A DNA stretch of 12,320 nt from Verrucomicrobiota bacterium (GTDB lineage: Bacteria; Verrucomicrobiota; Verrucomicrobiia; Verrucomicrobiales; Verrucomicrobiaceae): assembly GCA_023429545.1 (NCBI GenBank), contig JAEYUU010000227.1, forward strand, positions 1 to 12,320, in the 5' to 3' direction. The notes below the pieces were generated by a model that saw nothing but the letters and a program-made list of their open reading frames with translations, did no database searches and was not told the origin of the DNA. Shown here in pieces: positions 1-6,746 of the stretch (the first letter of the stretch is position 1; each line of letters begins with the position of its first letter). The translations under genes and the position numbers were made by a program.

Positions 1-108
1 CGCCCTCTGCACGAAGATGGCACTGCACACGATGCTGACACATGCCATCGTAAACCAGAAGATGGCGGTTCGGTCTTTGACAACGAAGAGATCAACGACG
101 GACTTCAT
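1..108 (-). CDS. VirB8-like membrane protein, N-terminal part (runs off left edge)
   Basis: Reading leftward from an ATG at 108, the frame stays open to the window edge for 36 residues. It begins MKSVVDLFVVKDRTAIFWF and continues as a hydrophobic membrane segment ending near FVQRA. The pattern of a short N-terminus with LF, a Lys, then FWF leading into a single membrane helix matches the N-terminus of the adjacent upstream gene (112-798), so the two look like tandem paralogues. The start is only 3 nt after the TGA of that gene, which supports translation from the same message. No Shine-Dalgarno sequence is visible. The periplasmic domain lies outside the window, so the VirB8/TraE assignment rests on the resemblance to its neighbour and on operon position. 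It could instead be another bitopic component such as a VirB10-like protein. Confidence 0.72.
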   Translation of the reverse strand, partial: MKSVVDLFVVKDRTAIFWFTMACVSIVCSAIFVQRA

Positions 109-111
109 GGA

Positions 112-798
112 TCAATTGGGCGCGGCGTTCGGGGTGCTGGTTGTTGGGGGTGGCAGCGGAGGTGCGCCCTCCTGAGTCCGTCGGATCGTGGAGGCGACAG
201 GCACCTCCCGGCAGGAAAATCGATGGCAGATGAGAGGAGTGCGCCCTTTCTGCAACAGGGAGGCGTTCGGAAGCCAGAGCACATCCGCTTTGACCTCCCA
301 GACTTCGTTGAACATTTTTCCATCAAACACACCCGTGCGAAGCAACTGTCCACCAACGGATGCTATCACCGCATCCTGCTCTGGCAGCCGGCGGATCTGA
401 ATCTTTTCAATCTCGATCTTCTGATGCATCTGCCCGTCACGGAAGGCGTCATTCTGCTTGTCCAGCAGCTCTGTCTGCACCCACTTCCAGGCGTTTTCCG
501 ACATCAGTGACTTGCAGCGCTCCGGGGCATCCAGCCCAGAAGGCGCCTTGTTGAAAATCGAATCCATCAAAAGCCGGGTCTGATCCGCGTCCCGCGCCTC
601 CAGCCGCGCAGGATCCCCCTCAACAATCATGGGCAGCACATCGTTCCTGTCCATGATGATGTACTGCGGGCGCAATGCGGTTTTGCTGATGAGACGATGG
701 ACATAGAAACACGATCCCACCACGGCGCCTGCTGCAAGCAGGAACCAGAAGGTCGCCAGGCCTTCTTTGCTGATGAAAAGTGCGGAGGAGGGTTTCAT
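112..798 (-). CDS. VirB8/TraE-like inner-membrane component of type IV secretion
   Basis: This 228-residue protein has a short cytoplasmic N-terminus, one membrane helix at about residues 15-35, and a periplasmic domain at about 45-195. It ends in a Pro/Thr-rich tail (about 210-228). Topology and size match VirB8/TrbF/TraE proteins, which are bitopic inner-membrane scaffolds with an NTF2-like periplasmic domain that contacts VirB6, VirB9 and VirB10. The stretch VGGQLLRTGVFDG (about 148-160), followed by an EVWEVKADV strand, resembles the late beta-sheet of TraE-type members. The classical motifs are weak, so the family call leans on architecture and on its place directly after the VirB6-like gene. 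The ATG at 798 lies 14 nt after that gene's stop, and a weak GAGAG at about 6 nt spacing precedes it. The following gene starts 3 nt later and shares its N-terminal pattern. Confidence 0.6.
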   Translation of the reverse strand: MKPSSALFISKEGLATFWFLLAAGAVVGSCFYVHRLISKTALRPQYIIMDRNDVLPMIVEGDPARLEARDADQTRLLMDSIFNKAPSGLDAPERCKSLMSENAWKWVQTELLDKQNDAFRDGQMHQKIEIEKIQIRRLPEQDAVIASVGGQLLRTGVFDGKMFNEVWEVKADVLWLPNASLLQKGRTPLICHRFSCREVPVASTIRRTQEGAPPLPPPTTSTPNAAPN

Positions 799-812
799 TC
801 AGTACTCTCGAA

Positions 813-1826
813 TCACTTTTTAGCAGCACTACTACCCATGGCCGCGCCAGAGGCTGGAGCAGATGCTCCGCTCGTGGCCACCATCATACCGACCTGCGCC
901 CCAGCAGACACTGCTCCGCTGGCCGCACCCATGATCGTCGAGCCGCCGGCGGAGACGAGTGCCGAGCCAATCTGCGATCCCGACACAATGGCCGCCGAAA
1001 TGATCTTCGGCGCCTTGGTGACGACCGAATACATCAAAAGTGCCTGCACGAGCGACAGGGCCGCGCTCACAATGCCGCCGAACACGAAATTGATCGCGCC
1101 AAGCGTCCCCACTTCGCGGGTGGAATCATTGAGCGCACCAAAGGTCTCCTGAATACAAAGGAAGCCCAGCCCCCAGCCAAGCTGCCAGAACAAAATGCCC
1201 ACCATGCCGAGGATGTACTTGAAACCCGTCTCCCGGGTCTTGTCGAACAACAGCATGCCAAGGAAGATGGGCATGATGGAAAGTCCGATGTACACCGCGG
1301 CTATCTGAGCGAGGAATCCGACAATCACCATCACGTACACCACGATGGCGATGATAAACGAGATGATGATGATGATGATCGCAATGAAGCCCAGGAACAT
1401 CAACCCGAGGAAAAGGAAGCCGAGCATCATTTTCGCCACCTGGGAGGCGATGGAAATCGCGAGATTCTCCGCCAGCAGCGTGAGAAAATCATTCATCACC
1501 TTCTCGATATCCACTCCGATTTCCGCCAGCAGATACGGTCCCAGAGCAATGTGAGCATCAAGTATCCAGCGAGGCACAAATGCCAGGGAAGCGGCCACCA
1601 CCACCGTTGAAATCAACTGCGTCCCGAGCCCGCCCAAATCTCCACCCATCTGCACCTTGTACGCAGCCATGAGCAGGCCAGCGAAGGCCAGCGCCACCGT
1701 GAACAGCCGCAGCACATGGTAGATCTCCTCACACGGAATGGATAGGGCTCTGGCGAAGCCATTCTGCACGTCATCGTTCGACATCCCGTACGGGATGATG
1801 TCGATGGCGAGTTGGAAGAGTTTCAT
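813..1826 (-). CDS. virB6: VirB6/TrbL-like polytopic inner-membrane protein
   Basis: This 337-residue protein is very hydrophobic. Likely membrane segments lie near residues 40-56, 68-86, 135-165, 165-192, 205-226 and 245-270. It ends in a Gly/Ala/Ser-rich tail (about 283-337) finishing in KK. VirB6/TrbL proteins form part of the inner-membrane platform and the substrate path of type IV secretion systems. Length, multiple helices, the central periplasmic loop (about 87-130) and the region PIFLGMLLFDKTRETGFKYI (about 186-205), followed by a helix with W214 and W218, are all typical of the TrbL/VirB6 superfamily. A run of six Ile (150-155) is encoded by six ATC codons. It sits between the VirB5-like and VirB8-like genes, the classical place for virB6. 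No Shine-Dalgarno sequence precedes the ATG at 1826. The symbol denotes family, not proven orthology. Confidence 0.78.
   Translation of the reverse strand: MKLFQLAIDIIPYGMSNDDVQNGFARALSIPCEEIYHVLRLFTVALAFAGLLMAAYKVQMGGDLGGLGTQLISTVVVAASLAFVPRWILDAHIALGPYLLAEIGVDIEKVMNDFLTLLAENLAISIASQVAKMMLGFLFLGLMFLGFIAIIIIIISFIIAIVVYVMVIVGFLAQIAAVYIGLSIMPIFLGMLLFDKTRETGFKYILGMVGILFWQLGWGLGFLCIQETFGALNDSTREVGTLGAINFVFGGIVSAALSLVQALLMYSVVTKAPKIISAAIVSGSQIGSALVSAGGSTIMGAASGAVSAGAQVGMMVATSGASAPASGAAMGSSAAKK
1362..1379. repeat. (GAT)6 trinucleotide repeat inside the virB6-like gene
   Basis: Six perfect GAT units on the plus strand read as six ATC (Ile) codons within a transmembrane segment of the VirB6-like protein. 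The unit length of three keeps the reading frame whatever the copy number. Slippage would therefore change helix length but not switch the gene off. Confidence 0.85.
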
Positions 1827-1859
1827 CGGCGGGTGGAGGTGGACGCGAGCAGGGGTAAA

Positions 1860-2801
1860 TCAGGAACGCGTAGGCCAGGGCAGGAAGCCAGACGTGCTCA
1901 CAGCGCCTCCAGACGGCTTTGAAGGCATTCCAGGGTCCTTCAAGACTTCATCGAGTTTCGCAGCGAGATCGTCGGATTTTTCCTCCATCTCGTTGACCAT
2001 GGGCTCGGCATCACCCTTGGACTTGACCGAGTTGAGCGTGTACACCTGCAGGCCCTTTACCGCCACGTCATTGTAGGCGTTGTTGATGTCGTTGCTGCAG
2101 ACCTGAAGCTGCCCCTGGATGACCTCCACCAGGGCGGTCTGCTTCGCCACATGGGCAAAATCGTCGGAGTCATCATTCATGTTCTCCAGGACATCGGCCA
2201 GCACTTCCAGAAGGGCCTCACGCCGCGCCACCGCCGCGTCGCGCACGCGGTAGTACTCATTCACCGCTTTGATCTGTTCCGTTTCCCCAACGTACTTCGC
2301 GGGATCACGATCCTCAGTGACCTTGTCACCGCCCGAATCCTTCTGATACTCGTAAGTCCCTTTGATTTCTTTAATGATTCCACCTCCCGTTTCACTGAAG
2401 ATGCTCGTGTCACCAGTATCCGCATCGGGGCGATCTTTGACGATTCCGTCCTCCAGAGCGTTGCTCACCGCATCCTGAACATCGCCAAATTTGTTTCTCG
2501 AAATGTCATCCATGCTCACATCCGCGGGATTGCCGATGCGTTCCAGGAGCGAGTCCAGGCGCTCCACGGTGTCCTGCACCCCCTTCTTGATGTCCTCCAT
2601 GGACTGATTGTCCTCCTGGGCAAGCTCCAGTTGCTGGGTGGCCTTCTCGAGGATTCCATCAAGATTGGTTTTGATCTCACCAAGCTTGGGGATCACATGC
2701 AATTCCAACTGCGCATCGTAGACCGGTTCGCCGGCCCCTGCAGCATGCGTCAAGCCCACTGGGGCCAGCACCATGGACAATAGCAATATGGACGTTTTCA
2801 T
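1860..2801 (-). CDS. VirB5/TrbJ-like secreted component of type IV secretion
   Basis: From the ATG at 2801 the protein has 313 residues and a clear signal peptide: MKT, a hydrophobic core SILLLSMVLAPVG, and THAAGA with probable cleavage after about residue 20-22. The mature part is hydrophilic and mostly helical. Helical stretches lie at about 40-90, 175-210 and 215-290, separated by a charged Gly/Asp-rich loop (about 120-170). The opening VYDA, the long helices and the pattern YYRVRDAAVARREALLEVL are like VirB5/TrbJ proteins, minor pilus-tip or pilus-assembly components secreted to the periplasm. An in-frame GTG at 2843 would overlap the upstream stop and add 14 residues, but these spoil the signal peptide, so 2801 is preferred. 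Its place between virB4/lipoprotein and virB6 fits virB5. Sequence conservation is low, so this is an architecture- and context-based call. Confidence 0.62.
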   Translation of the reverse strand: MKTSILLLSMVLAPVGLTHAAGAGEPVYDAQLELHVIPKLGEIKTNLDGILEKATQQLELAQEDNQSMEDIKKGVQDTVERLDSLLERIGNPADVSMDDISRNKFGDVQDAVSNALEDGIVKDRPDADTGDTSIFSETGGGIIKEIKGTYEYQKDSGGDKVTEDRDPAKYVGETEQIKAVNEYYRVRDAAVARREALLEVLADVLENMNDDSDDFAHVAKQTALVEVIQGQLQVCSNDINNAYNDVAVKGLQVYTLNSVKSKGDAEPMVNEMEEKSDDLAAKLDEVLKDPGMPSKPSGGAVSTSGFLPWPTRS

Positions 2802-2839
2802 GACTTTGCTGGTTTGAGTTTGCAAAGGAGACGAACAGC

Positions 2840-3505
2840 TCACTCCACCACTTCGATAACACGGCGATGTTTGTCGATAAGCACACCGTCACTGGTGGTA
2901 TGAGCGGGAACTTCGACCTCGTAATACCGGTACTGCACGGGAGCTTCCTGGTCCTTCATGGTCTTCTGCGCGTCACGCTTCAGCCAGTAGAACTCCTTGA
3001 TGGCGTCACTCTTGGCCTTGGCGTAACCTTCGTCGTACTTCTTCTGAATTTCCTTCTTGCGGAAGGAATCGGTGATCGCGCCTGCCGCAGCGCCGGCAAT
3101 GGCTCCGGTGATCAGGCCGCCATGCTTGTCGAAAATATCGTCGTCGTCGTTGTTCCCACTGTTGTTGCCAGAGATGACTGTCGTGGTGGTCCCGCTGGAG
3201 GCGTCGTTCTCATCAATGACTCCATCGCCATTCGTATCGGTCTTGCTGCCGGTGCCCGTAGTAGTCGTGACCGTGCCTCCGCCGAATCCGTTGCTGTTGT
3301 TGTTATTACTGTTGTTGTTTCCGTTGGAGCCGCCGAAGAGACTGTTCTCCTCGTCATCGTCGTCGTTCCTCAGTTCGTCTCCTACGGCGCCCAAGACACC
3401 GCCTGTGAGCAATCCCACCAGGGCGCCGGAGGGTCCCCCATCAGCAGAGCAGGAGATGAAGTGAAACGGAAGTATGAGAAGCAGGACTCGGGCGGTGCCT
3501 TTCAT
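2840..3505 (-). CDS. Lipoprotein with two glycine zippers and an EF-hand/dockerin-like loop
   Basis: This 221-residue protein starts with a lipoprotein signal (MKGTARVLLLILPFHFISC, lipobox FISC, lipidated Cys19). A first glycine zipper follows (about 27-42), then an acidic cluster (47-53), an Asn/Gly/Ser/Thr-rich linker (about 59-118) and DDDD (120-123). A second glycine zipper (about 129-143) and a basic helical region (149-185) lead to a C-terminal part ending HRRVIEVVE. Inside the linker, D90-x-N92-x-D94-G-x-I-D98-x-x-D101 matches the 12-residue calcium loop of dockerins and EF-hands. The gene lies between virB4 and the virB5-like gene, so a role as an outer-membrane lipoprotein in the secretion apparatus (VirB7 or TrbH position) is plausible, but it is far longer than VirB7. 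No specific family is recognised. The ATG at 3505 has no Shine-Dalgarno sequence, and the gap from virB4 is 70 nt. Confidence 0.75.
   Translation of the reverse strand: MKGTARVLLLILPFHFISCSADGGPSGALVGLLTGGVLGAVGDELRNDDDDEENSLFGGSNGNNNSNNNNSNGFGGGTVTTTTGTGSKTDTNGDGVIDENDASSGTTTTVISGNNSGNNDDDDIFDKHGGLITGAIAGAAAGAITDSFRKKEIQKKYDEGYAKAKSDAIKEFYWLKRDAQKTMKDQEAPVQYRYYEVEVPAHTTSDGVLIDKHRRVIEVVE
3138..3153. repeat. Short TCG/GTT triplet repeat encoding the NNDDDD stretch
   Basis: The run tcgtcgtcgtcgttgt reads on the minus strand as consecutive Asn and Asp codons (about residues 118-123 of the lipoprotein). It is one of three triplet-rich patches in this gene. It is in frame, so copy-number change would alter only the number of acidic residues. 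Confidence 0.6.
3203..3238 (-). other. EF-hand/dockerin-like calcium-binding loop within the lipoprotein
   Basis: These twelve codons encode DTNGDGVIDEND. Asp at positions 1, 5 and 9, Asn at 3, Gly at 6, Ile at 8 and Asp at 12 match the canonical calcium loop, with Asp at 12 as in dockerins (classical EF-hands have Glu). It is the only such loop visible, whereas dockerins carry two. It sits in a disordered-looking linker without obvious flanking E and F helices, so calcium binding is inferred from the motif alone. Confidence 0.65.
3290..3325. repeat. GTT/GTA-rich triplet tract encoding the Asn-rich linker
   Basis: Imperfect triplets (ttg, ctg, tta) on the plus strand read as mostly Asn codons on the minus strand, giving the NGNNNSNNNNSNG segment of the lipoprotein (about residues 61-73). 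Triplet periodicity means slippage would lengthen or shorten the linker without a frameshift. Confidence 0.6.
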
Positions 3506-3571
3506 GAATGGAGTGGTTGATGTTGAATTCGGAAACTGGGAGGTTTGGTTACGATTTGGGAGAGAATCGTT

Positions 3572-3585
3572 CCGCCTAGAGGCGG
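3572..3585 (-). other. Perfect 5-bp hairpin spanning the virB4 stop codon
   Basis: CCGCC and GGCGG flank a four-base loop, and on the minus strand the loop and stem contain the TAG stop of virB4. The stem is pure G-C. No T-run follows on the minus strand, so this does not look like an intrinsic terminator. It could modulate termination of translation or mRNA processing between virB4 and the downstream lipoprotein, or be chance. Confidence 0.35.
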
Positions 3586-6269
3586 GCTTGTGCGGTAATC
3601 ATCTTGAAGGCATTACCGTCGTACTGCTTCAGTTGCTGGTTCTGGCGTTCAAAGGCCTCACCCGAGGTGGCACTGGCCAGAATCATCTCCTTGGAAGCAT
3701 AGTGCTTGCCAATGGCGATGCGAGGTCTGCCGGTGGATTCGTGGTAGTAAACGAACGAACCGTAGGGATCAGATTTCATTTCCGAGGGATCGGGGAATGC
3801 CGCAACCTGCCTCTTGGTGATGGAAGGCACACGGAAACCCTGTGACATTGCCTCCACATCCCGCTGGTCGGGCTGCTTCAGCATGAACATGATGCGGGAG
3901 TTCCCGATCACCGAGGACCGCACCGGGTGGTCCTTGATGCGCTGGAACTGCTGGATGATGGAGAACACCCAGGTGGAGTACTTGCGCATACGTTCGTAGT
4001 ACTCACGCGTGATGCGCTCCCCGTCCGGCATGGCAAGGAACGCGGAGAGTTCCTCCAGGATCACGCGCTTGCGGATGTTTCGCGGACGGCGCATGATCTC
4101 CTTGCGCACGTCATTGGTGATCATGAAAGCGGCGACATCCCGCAGTTCCTTGGCGGATTCAGGGATGAACGAGAGTTCGAAATGCACCACCTTCTTGGTG
4201 AGGTCCACGTTGTTCACCCCGTCCAGGATGGCACCGTAGCGCCCATTCCTCCCCCAGGGCTCCAGAAGCGTGCGCAGCAGACCAAGATCCTCATGCGCAC
4301 GACGCTGGCGGCTCTCCAGATTGAGCATTTCCACGAACTGGCCGTGCGTCGGCATGTCCTCCGCGGACATCAGCGTGTAGGCCAGGGACATCATGTCGCC
4401 ACGCTGGCCCGGATCATTCATGAAATCCTCCACCTTCGCGGGATCAAAATTGAACTCCTTGAGCCCGACGGCTTCACTATCCCCTTCGAGGCATGCGTTC
4501 GTGTAATCGAGCCAGCAGTCCGCCAGAGTTGTGCCCTTGGGCATGTGCTTCGCGCCCCATTCACGGGCTGCAAAGCAGCGGCGGGCGGCTTCATAGCGCT
4601 CGTTCGGGTGGCGCATGGACCATGTCTCAAACTGATCCTGATACAAGCGCTCCACCTGCTTGGACAGGAGAGCCTGCCTGATTCGGTCCTTGTCCAGATC
4701 CTTCGGCGGACCCGCCATGAGGTGCGCCACGGCGGTGGCGCCACCAAGCTGGTCAGGGCTCAAAGGCAGGCCCCGGGTGTCCAGGTAGTTGAAGGTGAGA
4801 TTGCCGTTGGGCTGGACGATGATTGGCTCACAGCCGTACAGCCGGGTGAAGAGATTGTAAGACAGGCCTTCCTCCACGATCGCGGTGAAATCGTAGTAAG
4901 GCGCCGTCTGCGTGAGCAGATCGATGGTGAAGACGCTCTTGCCCGCGCCGGAGGCGCCGAACATGATGCCATGCTCAGGGCGCTGCGCTCCTTTCTTGCC
5001 CACGAAGGTCACGCAGCCCATGAGGGCGCCGCGAGGACCATCATAGATGGCTTCCGCCTCGTCCAGATCTCCGGTGGGAGTGCTGGAGATGGGCAGCAGA
5101 TCGGCGAGATTGACGTCTTCGACGTATAGCTTGAAGTCGTTGTAGTTCGACCATGCCCAACCGGGCATGGTGAGTTGCCAGTAGTTCTTCACCGAGGTGG
5201 GCAGGGTGGGCTCGTACGATTGGGCGCCACCAAGTTTCAGGATGGAGCTCTTTACCGCCGCCAGCTTCCCGTTGCAGCCCTCTTCGGACCGATCCCAGAC
5301 GCGCACCAGCAGGTGCACCCGGTAGGGTACCACCTCATTGGTCGCAAGCCGGCGCACGCGAGTCCGCAGCTTGGCGATGGTGGCCTCGATGGAAGCGGTG
5401 ATCTTGCCGCGCTCGTACTTCGCCAGCCTCGCCTCCGTCTCCACGCGGTCCTTTTCCACATCCCCTGCTTCGATGTTCACGGAGATCTGGTAGTCCATGA
5501 TATCAAGCTGCGTGAGCAGCCGCATCATGCCGATATAGGTGAACTTGGGCAGCGCCTTCAGGACGCACACCCCCTGGAAAAAGCCGTCCAGCTTGAAGAT
5601 GGAGGACTTCATGTTCAGCGGAGCGGCATCCCCGTTGAAGCACATGTCACACACGGACTGCGCCGGATCAAAAAGGTCATCCAGCACCACCGCTTCATTC
5701 TCGAACGCGCTTGGATTGAAGAACCGGTAGAACTCCTGGAAGTGATCCATGTTCGTCATGGGAATCACGACGCCACCCAAGGGGGTGAGCTGACCACGAA
5801 GGGCTGCCTCCAGCTCAGACTGTTCCCGCGCCGCGGCCTGCAGCACCTCTTCATAATAGGCACGCCCCACCCCACCTGTTTTGCCCGCGATCTTGGAGGT
5901 GAAGTAGAAGTTCAGGTGCTCCCGGCGCAGCTGGCGGTTTTTGATCTTCTTGTCGTAGCGGTTGTATCGCTCCTCACGGGCCTTGATGGACCAGTTGTCA
6001 CCGCCGAGCCGCTCAGTCTCCTCCTTGTAGCGCTCAATCTCGTGACGGTAGTCGCTATCGACACTCCAGGTAACCTGCAGGCGCAGGTCCGGATGCACCA
6101 GACGGAGAAGCACCCGGAGATTGTCCTCCAGGGACATCAGCCACTCAGGGTCGGTGTTTTCCGTGTCCGGAAGTTCTATGCTATATCCACGACCGATGGC
6201 GCCGCCTTTTTGCAGCCCCCGGTAAATGACGAGGTTGCGATCCAAATACGCGTCAACGATCTTTGCCAT
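3576..6269 (-). CDS. virB4: VirB4/TrbE/TraC-family type IV secretion ATPase
   Basis: This 897-residue protein has the expected length and layout of VirB4, the conserved ATPase that powers pilus assembly and substrate transfer at the inner membrane. The N-terminal half (about 1-400) is the family's divergent domain and has a charged helical stretch near 75-115 and a CDMC motif (207-210). The C-terminal P-loop ATPase domain has Walker A GASGAGKS (438-445). VirB4-family signatures follow: GRYGAILDG (676-684), then a Walker B-like strand VILEEL (736-741), then IIQQFQRI (771-778). In the Walker B strand the usual Asp-Glu pair appears as Glu-Glu (739-740). No transmembrane segment is obvious, so membrane attachment probably comes through the VirB3-like partner. 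The gene overlaps virB3 by 17 nt, which suggests coupled translation. Long open frames on the opposite strand are shadows. The subfamily (VirB4, TrbE or TraC) is uncertain. Confidence 0.93.
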   Translation of the reverse strand: MAKIVDAYLDRNLVIYRGLQKGGAIGRGYSIELPDTENTDPEWLMSLEDNLRVLLRLVHPDLRLQVTWSVDSDYRHEIERYKEETERLGGDNWSIKAREERYNRYDKKIKNRQLRREHLNFYFTSKIAGKTGGVGRAYYEEVLQAAAREQSELEAALRGQLTPLGGVVIPMTNMDHFQEFYRFFNPSAFENEAVVLDDLFDPAQSVCDMCFNGDAAPLNMKSSIFKLDGFFQGVCVLKALPKFTYIGMMRLLTQLDIMDYQISVNIEAGDVEKDRVETEARLAKYERGKITASIEATIAKLRTRVRRLATNEVVPYRVHLLVRVWDRSEEGCNGKLAAVKSSILKLGGAQSYEPTLPTSVKNYWQLTMPGWAWSNYNDFKLYVEDVNLADLLPISSTPTGDLDEAEAIYDGPRGALMGCVTFVGKKGAQRPEHGIMFGASGAGKSVFTIDLLTQTAPYYDFTAIVEEGLSYNLFTRLYGCEPIIVQPNGNLTFNYLDTRGLPLSPDQLGGATAVAHLMAGPPKDLDKDRIRQALLSKQVERLYQDQFETWSMRHPNERYEAARRCFAAREWGAKHMPKGTTLADCWLDYTNACLEGDSEAVGLKEFNFDPAKVEDFMNDPGQRGDMMSLAYTLMSAEDMPTHGQFVEMLNLESRQRRAHEDLGLLRTLLEPWGRNGRYGAILDGVNNVDLTKKVVHFELSFIPESAKELRDVAAFMITNDVRKEIMRRPRNIRKRVILEELSAFLAMPDGERITREYYERMRKYSTWVFSIIQQFQRIKDHPVRSSVIGNSRIMFMLKQPDQRDVEAMSQGFRVPSITKRQVAAFPDPSEMKSDPYGSFVYYHESTGRPRIAIGKHYASKEMILASATSGEAFERQNQQLKQYDGNAFKMITAQARL

Positions 6270-6735
6270 CGATGCTGGTCTTCCTGGTCGGCGCTTTGCT
6301 GTTGTCCAGCCAGGGGAGCTTCATGGGCTCCACCTGTTTGGGAGAAAAATAGTTGATGCGGGTCAGCTTGATAATGAGCCACTCGGCCAACTCAATATCA
6401 TAGGAGACAGGCTTGCCCTGCTTCAAGCCAAAAACATAGGCGGAAACCACCACCACGGGCAGGCTCATGATGATGAGGTTTGCCCACATGGGATAGTCCA
6501 GGTTGTCCACGCCTTGGGAGAGGATCAATGACAATCCCACGGCGCCAAGAAGCAGGAGAACATTGTTCCCCTGAAAGCCAGCAAAACCCTGGCTGACCTC
6601 CCGGCCTTCGTTCGTTTCGTAGTAGCGGACTTTGGCCTCTTCTTCCATGTATTGCAGATCAAGGACCTGTGGCAGACAAACACCTTCCAGCAGAGTCCGC
6701 GCCATCGCTGACGCGGACTCTGGCAGGAAAACCAC
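6253..6735 (-). CDS. virB3: VirB3/TrbD-like inner-membrane protein
   Basis: From the GTG at 6735 the product is 160 residues. Two membrane helices (about 57-74 and 84-103) are separated by a short loop, and a C-terminal segment carries GKPVSYDIELAEWLI (107-121). VirB3/TrbD proteins are small two-helix inner-membrane partners of VirB4, and some are fused to it. Here the gene ends 17 nt inside virB4, in agreement with that partnership. At 160 residues it is longer than the usual ~100, with a soluble N-terminus of about 55 residues and a basic C-terminal tail. The start is uncertain: GTG at 6735 is 11 nt after the pilin-gene stop, while an ATG at 6705 would give 150 residues; neither has a Shine-Dalgarno sequence. 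The symbol is by position and topology. Confidence 0.72.
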   Translation of the reverse strand: MVFLPESASAMARTLLEGVCLPQVLDLQYMEEEAKVRYYETNEGREVSQGFAGFQGNNVLLLLGAVGLSLILSQGVDNLDYPMWANLIIMSLPVVVVSAYVFGLKQGKPVSYDIELAEWLIIKLTRINYFSPKQVEPMKLPWLDNSKAPTRKTSIDGKDR

Positions 6736-6746
6736 CCAGCGGAGGA

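Noticed and set aside
780..1610. Plus-strand open frame of 276 codons rich in His, Asp and Arg
   Set aside because: It is antisense to the virB6-like gene. The Asp and His runs come from reading the GAT repeat and membrane-helix codons in another frame.
3927..6356. Two long plus-strand open frames (about 400 and 393 codons) opposite virB4
   Set aside because: They lie wholly or almost wholly antisense to a well-supported ATPase gene. They lack domain motifs, and their composition (His, Arg, Gly rich) is that of a high-GC shadow frame.
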